Part shown: positions 5,788-8,425 of the stretch, one piece after another
Numbering within the stretch: the stretch's first letter is position 1
Layout of the letters: each line of letters starts with the position of its first letter
Source: an uncultured Lentisphaeria bacterium
GTDB lineage: Bacteria > Verrucomicrobiota > Lentisphaeria > Victivallales > Victivallaceae
Length of the DNA: 8,425 bases
Direction of reading: 5' to 3'
Assembly: GCA_937888615.1 (NCBI GenBank)
Contig: CALABZ010000343.1
Coordinates: forward strand, 1 to 8,425
Translations under genes and position numbers: made by a program
The notes under the pieces: model-generated
Databases searched by the model: none
The model's input: only the letters and a program-made list of their open reading frames with translations
What the model was told of the DNA's origin: nothing

Positions 5788-7059
5788 TTATTTGATCGGA
5801 GCGTCTCCGCTTAACAGGGCGGGGGTGGGGAGGACCACGCCGTTGGCGGAATCGCTGATTTGCTGGAAAACCCGCAGGTCAAACACCGGCAGGATCGCCA
5901 GCAGATGGTCGAAAATATCAGACTGGAGGGCTTCATAATAGGCCCAGCGAATATCATTGGAGAAACAATAAATTTCCAGCGGAATGCCGGTCGCGCCAGG
6001 CTGAAGGTGGCGGACCAGGAGCGTCATGTCCGAACTGATTTTCGGATGACTGCGCAGATAGTGTTCGACGTAGGCGCGGAAAGTGCCGAGGTTGGTGACG
6101 CGGCGTTCGTTGATCGGTTTGGCGCCTTTTTCGCGGAGTTCGGCATTCCAGTTGGCGAGCTCTTTGCGTTTTTCCTCAAGGTAGTCGTTAAGGAGGACGA
6201 AGTCTTCGAGGCGTTTGATTTCGGCTTCGTTCAGGAAGCGGACACTGCGTTGGTCGATGAACAGCGAACGCTTGATGCGGCGTCCGCCGGCTTCGGTCAT
6301 GCCGCGCCAGTTTTTAAAGGAATCGGTGATCAGTTTGCGGGTGGGGAGAGTGGTGATGGTTTTGTCCCAGTTCTGCACTTTGACGGTGTGGAGGGCGATT
6401 TCGATGACATCGCCATCGGCATTTTGGCTGGGCATTTCGATCCAGTCGCCGACCCGGACCATGTCGTTGGAGCCGAGCTGAACGCTGGGGACCACCGAAA
6501 GGATGGTGTCCTGGAAAACCAGCATCAGCACTGCCATCATAGCGCCCAATCCGGACAGCAGGATCAGCGGGTCGCGGTCGATGAGCGAGGCGATAATCAA
6601 AATGGCGGCGACCAGATAGATCAGGATTTTCAGCAGTTGCAGATAACCTTTGATCGATTTGCTTTGTGAGGTCGGCTGGCGGTGGTAGACGATACCCACG
6701 ACATCCACGAAGCGCGACAGAGCCATGGCGATTGCCAGCACGATCGACGCCTCGCAGATATTGCTGATGACGGTTTCCGTCAGCGGATTGAATCCCGGGA
6801 TGATCGTGACGCCGAAGCCCAGGACGAGGGCCGGGACGACGTAGGTGAGGTTCGAAATGGTTTTCCGTCCGAGTTTCTTGTTTTCCTCGTTGCCGGGAAC
6901 GAGCCGCTCCACCAGACGCAGCAGGATGCGGATCAGGATCAGCCGGACGACGAAATACAATATTACGGCAAGCAGAACCAGACCGGCTCCGGTAATAAGT
7001 TGATACAGCCAGGAATAATCTTTCAGGGATTCCTGCAGTTGGGCCAACCAGTCAATCAT
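5788..7059 (-). CDS. ybdG: YbdG/MscM-like mechanosensitive channel (MscS superfamily)
   Basis: 423-residue inner-membrane channel that should open under membrane tension and release solutes during hypo-osmotic shock. Five hydrophobic segments (about 20-48, 70-90, 98-120, 139-160, 163-192) match E. coli YbdG (415 residues), and the last is the pore-lining helix (LLSGLGAMMAVLMLVFQDTI). The cytosolic MscS beta domain follows (VRVGDWIEMP, 201-210), then highly conserved YbdG stretches: VQNWDKTITTLPTRKL (228-243), FKNWRGM (248-254) and GGRRIKRSLFID (258-269). The C-terminal alpha/beta domain ends near 400, with about 20 poorly conserved residues after it. AGGAG stands 6-7 nt before the ATG. The gene begins 18 nt after the permease stop, indicating co-transcription. 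The family is clear; gating behaviour is known for the E. coli homologue and only inferred here. Confidence 0.95.
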   Translation of the reverse strand: MIDWLAQLQESLKDYSWLYQLITGAGLVLLAVILYFVVRLILIRILLRLVERLVPGNEENKKLGRKTISNLTYVVPALVLGFGVTIIPGFNPLTETVISNICEASIVLAIAMALSRFVDVVGIVYHRQPTSQSKSIKGYLQLLKILIYLVAAILIIASLIDRDPLILLSGLGAMMAVLMLVFQDTILSVVPSVQLGSNDMVRVGDWIEMPSQNADGDVIEIALHTVKVQNWDKTITTLPTRKLITDSFKNWRGMTEAGGRRIKRSLFIDQRSVRFLNEAEIKRLEDFVLLNDYLEEKRKELANWNAELREKGAKPINERRVTNLGTFRAYVEHYLRSHPKISSDMTLLVRHLQPGATGIPLEIYCFSNDIRWAYYEALQSDIFDHLLAILPVFDLRVFQQISDSANGVVLPTPALLSGDAPIK

Positions 7060-7077
7060 TTTGTTCTCCTGCCCTGG

Positions 7078-8307
7078 TTATTCCGCCGCGAAGCCAGCGG
7101 TTTTCAAGGTGTCGCGGACGCTCTGGCGCTCCGACTCCGGGGCTTCCACCAGAATTTGACGGTTCGCCAGATCGGTTTTTAGCAACGTGACTCCGGGAAG
7201 CGCGGCCAGTGCGTTTTCGATCGCGTGCTGACAATGTTCACAGCTCATTTCCGGGACCGACAGGATCATCTGTCCGGGAGCGGCGACCAGTTTTCGACGC
7301 TTTTCAACTTCGGCGAGAATCCGGTTGAACGCCATGATCGCCAGCATCAGCCCTGCGAAAATCTGCTGATACAGCGCAATGCCGTGCTCATGCCCGGCGT
7401 GTACTCCGTCCAATCCCGGAATGGCGGTGCCGAAAATATCCATGCCCCAGCATACCAGCAGCGTCATGATAATCATCATGATGATATAGACGAACATGGC
7501 GCGGCGGCCGAGAATTTTCCAGAACGAAGTCAGCATCGGAGCACTGCACGAGGGGCCTGCGATCAGGAACGCCATGGCGGCGCCGGGCGAGAATCCCTTC
7601 ATCATCAGCATGGCGGCGATCGGAATGGCCGCGTTGGTACAGGTATACATGGGCAGACTGACCAGAATCATCAGCGGAGTCACCAGATAAATATTGGAAG
7701 CATATTTAGCCGCGAAGTCCGCCGGCAGGAATACGCCGATCAGCGCCGAGATCACCAGCCCGAACAAAAGCGTGCCGCCGACATCGCCCATCAGCGTACC
7801 GAATGCGTATTTGAAAGTAGCGACAATTTTATTGCCCTGCGGCTTGTCCACGGCACTTCCCGGGGCGGCGTCCTCCTCATTGAGGGCGGGCTCCGGGCAT
7901 ATGGCGTTGATCAGGGTTCCGGCGAGGATGCCGGTGATGAACGCGAATATCGCCTTGATCAGCGCCATGGCGATTCCCAGCAGTTGCCAGGCCGGCAGGA
8001 AACTGGAGAACCCGATCTGCGGCGTGGAGGTGATGAACGACGCCACCGTGCCGTTGCCCGCGCCCTGGCGGCGTAAAGTCGCGGCGACCGGAATCACCCC
8101 GCACGAACACAGCGGCAGGGGCACACCGATCAGCGAGGCCTTTACCACGCCCATGAATCCTTTGCCTCCGAGATGTTTGCGGACGAGCGAGTCCGGTACG
8201 AACACCGCGATGATCCCTCCCACCAGAAAGCCGAACAACAGCCACGGCGCGATCAGGCACGAGATGTACCAGAACTGCCGGAAAAATTCAATGATATATT
8301 CAAACAT
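7078..8307 (-). CDS. SO_0444-type Cu/Zn efflux permease with C-terminal HMA domain
   Basis: 409-residue permease of the DUF318/ArsP-like superfamily, SO_0444 group, associated with copper and zinc efflux across the inner membrane. Eight or so hydrophobic segments cover residues 12-340. Conserved elements are PLPLCSCGVIPVA (63-75) with C67 and C69, ASFITSTPQIG (89-99), LPMYTCTNAAIP (218-229) with C223, and AGPSCSAPML (250-259) with C254; these cysteines lie in membrane segments and probably bind metal. A His-rich loop, HAGHEH (303-308), sits between two helices. Residues 346-409 form a heavy-metal-associated domain with MSCEHC (354-359), the MxCxxC copper-binding motif, followed by a typical HAIENALAALPGV helix. 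The ATG at 8307 has GGAG 6 nt upstream. It is the first gene of the apparent operon leading to the ybdG-like channel. The substrate (Cu, Zn or another thiophilic metal) is inferred from the family. Confidence 0.93.
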   Translation of the reverse strand: MFEYIIEFFRQFWYISCLIAPWLLFGFLVGGIIAVFVPDSLVRKHLGGKGFMGVVKASLIGVPLPLCSCGVIPVAATLRRQGAGNGTVASFITSTPQIGFSSFLPAWQLLGIAMALIKAIFAFITGILAGTLINAICPEPALNEEDAAPGSAVDKPQGNKIVATFKYAFGTLMGDVGGTLLFGLVISALIGVFLPADFAAKYASNIYLVTPLMILVSLPMYTCTNAAIPIAAMLMMKGFSPGAAMAFLIAGPSCSAPMLTSFWKILGRRAMFVYIIMMIIMTLLVCWGMDIFGTAIPGLDGVHAGHEHGIALYQQIFAGLMLAIMAFNRILAEVEKRRKLVAAPGQMILSVPEMSCEHCQHAIENALAALPGVTLLKTDLANRQILVEAPESERQSVRDTLKTAGFAAE

Positions 8308-8345
8308 GATTTACTCCGTTCTTACTTCGCATTTAGTTTTCCCTA

Positions 8346-8373
8346 AATATAGCATTCATCATTGAAAAAACAA
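8346..8373 (-). promoter_or_regulatory. Extended -10 promoter candidate for the permease operon
   Basis: Minus-strand TATATT (8346-8351) matches five of six -10 bases and is preceded by TG plus one base, the extended -10 motif. TTGTTT (8368-8373) lies 16 nt upstream as a weak -35. The distance to the permease ATG is about 38 nt, and the DNA further upstream to the window edge is very AT-rich, as an UP element would be. No clear metal-responsive operator is visible in the 118-nt leader. Confidence 0.45.
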
Positions 8374-8425
8374 TAATTTATGCCATATTTATAAAATTAT
8401 ATTACAATGACAAACAATTCTAAGG

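Noticed and set aside
7225..8076. Plus-strand open frame of 283 codons opposite the permease
   Set aside because: It is His/Gln/Arg/Gly-rich, which is the usual antisense reading of a hydrophobic membrane protein. It is explained by the permease on the other strand.

Overview
All convincing genes in this window lie on the minus strand, so transcription runs from the right end to the left. The organism looks like a Gram-negative bacterium. It has a periplasmic-adaptor (HlyD-type) protein next to a PilZ-containing BcsA-like polysaccharide synthase, a YbdG-type mechanosensitive channel, good Shine-Dalgarno sites and some TTG starts. I cannot fix the phylum. A lineage in the Planctomycetes-Verrucomicrobia-Lentisphaerae group is a guess from gene content only.

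Right half (about 4.86-8.43 kb): a probable operon in the order metal-efflux permease of the SO_0444 type with a C-terminal HMA domain (8307-7078), YbdG/MscM-like mechanosensitive channel (7059-5788), remnant of an M20 amidohydrolase (5761-5499), and a NUDIX hydrolase with the Nudix_N extension (5506-4862). Spacings are 18 nt, 26 nt and an 8-nt overlap. An AT-rich leader with an extended -10 promoter candidate precedes the permease. The theme is envelope and metal or osmotic stress plus nucleotide housekeeping. A separate family 2 glycosyltransferase of the rhamnosyltransferase-like type follows (about 4751-3759).

Left half (1-3.67 kb): a polysaccharide synthesis and secretion cluster. A promoter candidate with an overlapping inverted repeat (3632-3669) precedes an HlyD/Alg44-like adaptor gene broken by a frameshift near 2675. 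Overlapping it by 11 nt is a 652-residue BcsA-like synthase with all catalytic motifs and an intact c-di-GMP-binding PilZ domain (2391-433). Seventy-four nt further on, an unannotated ferritin-like protein starts at 358 and runs off the left edge. The synthase would polymerise and extrude a glycan across the inner membrane when c-di-GMP is high. The adaptor would carry it into or through the periplasm. The ferritin-like protein may add an iron or redox input, but that is inference.

Most notable: the cluster is a compact synthase-adaptor-ferritin-like set without visible BcsB, BcsZ or BcsC. Two genes in the window are visibly damaged: the adaptor by a frameshift, and the M20 amidohydrolase by loss of nearly its whole middle. 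I see no RNA genes, CRISPR arrays, insertion sequences or convincing intrinsic terminators.
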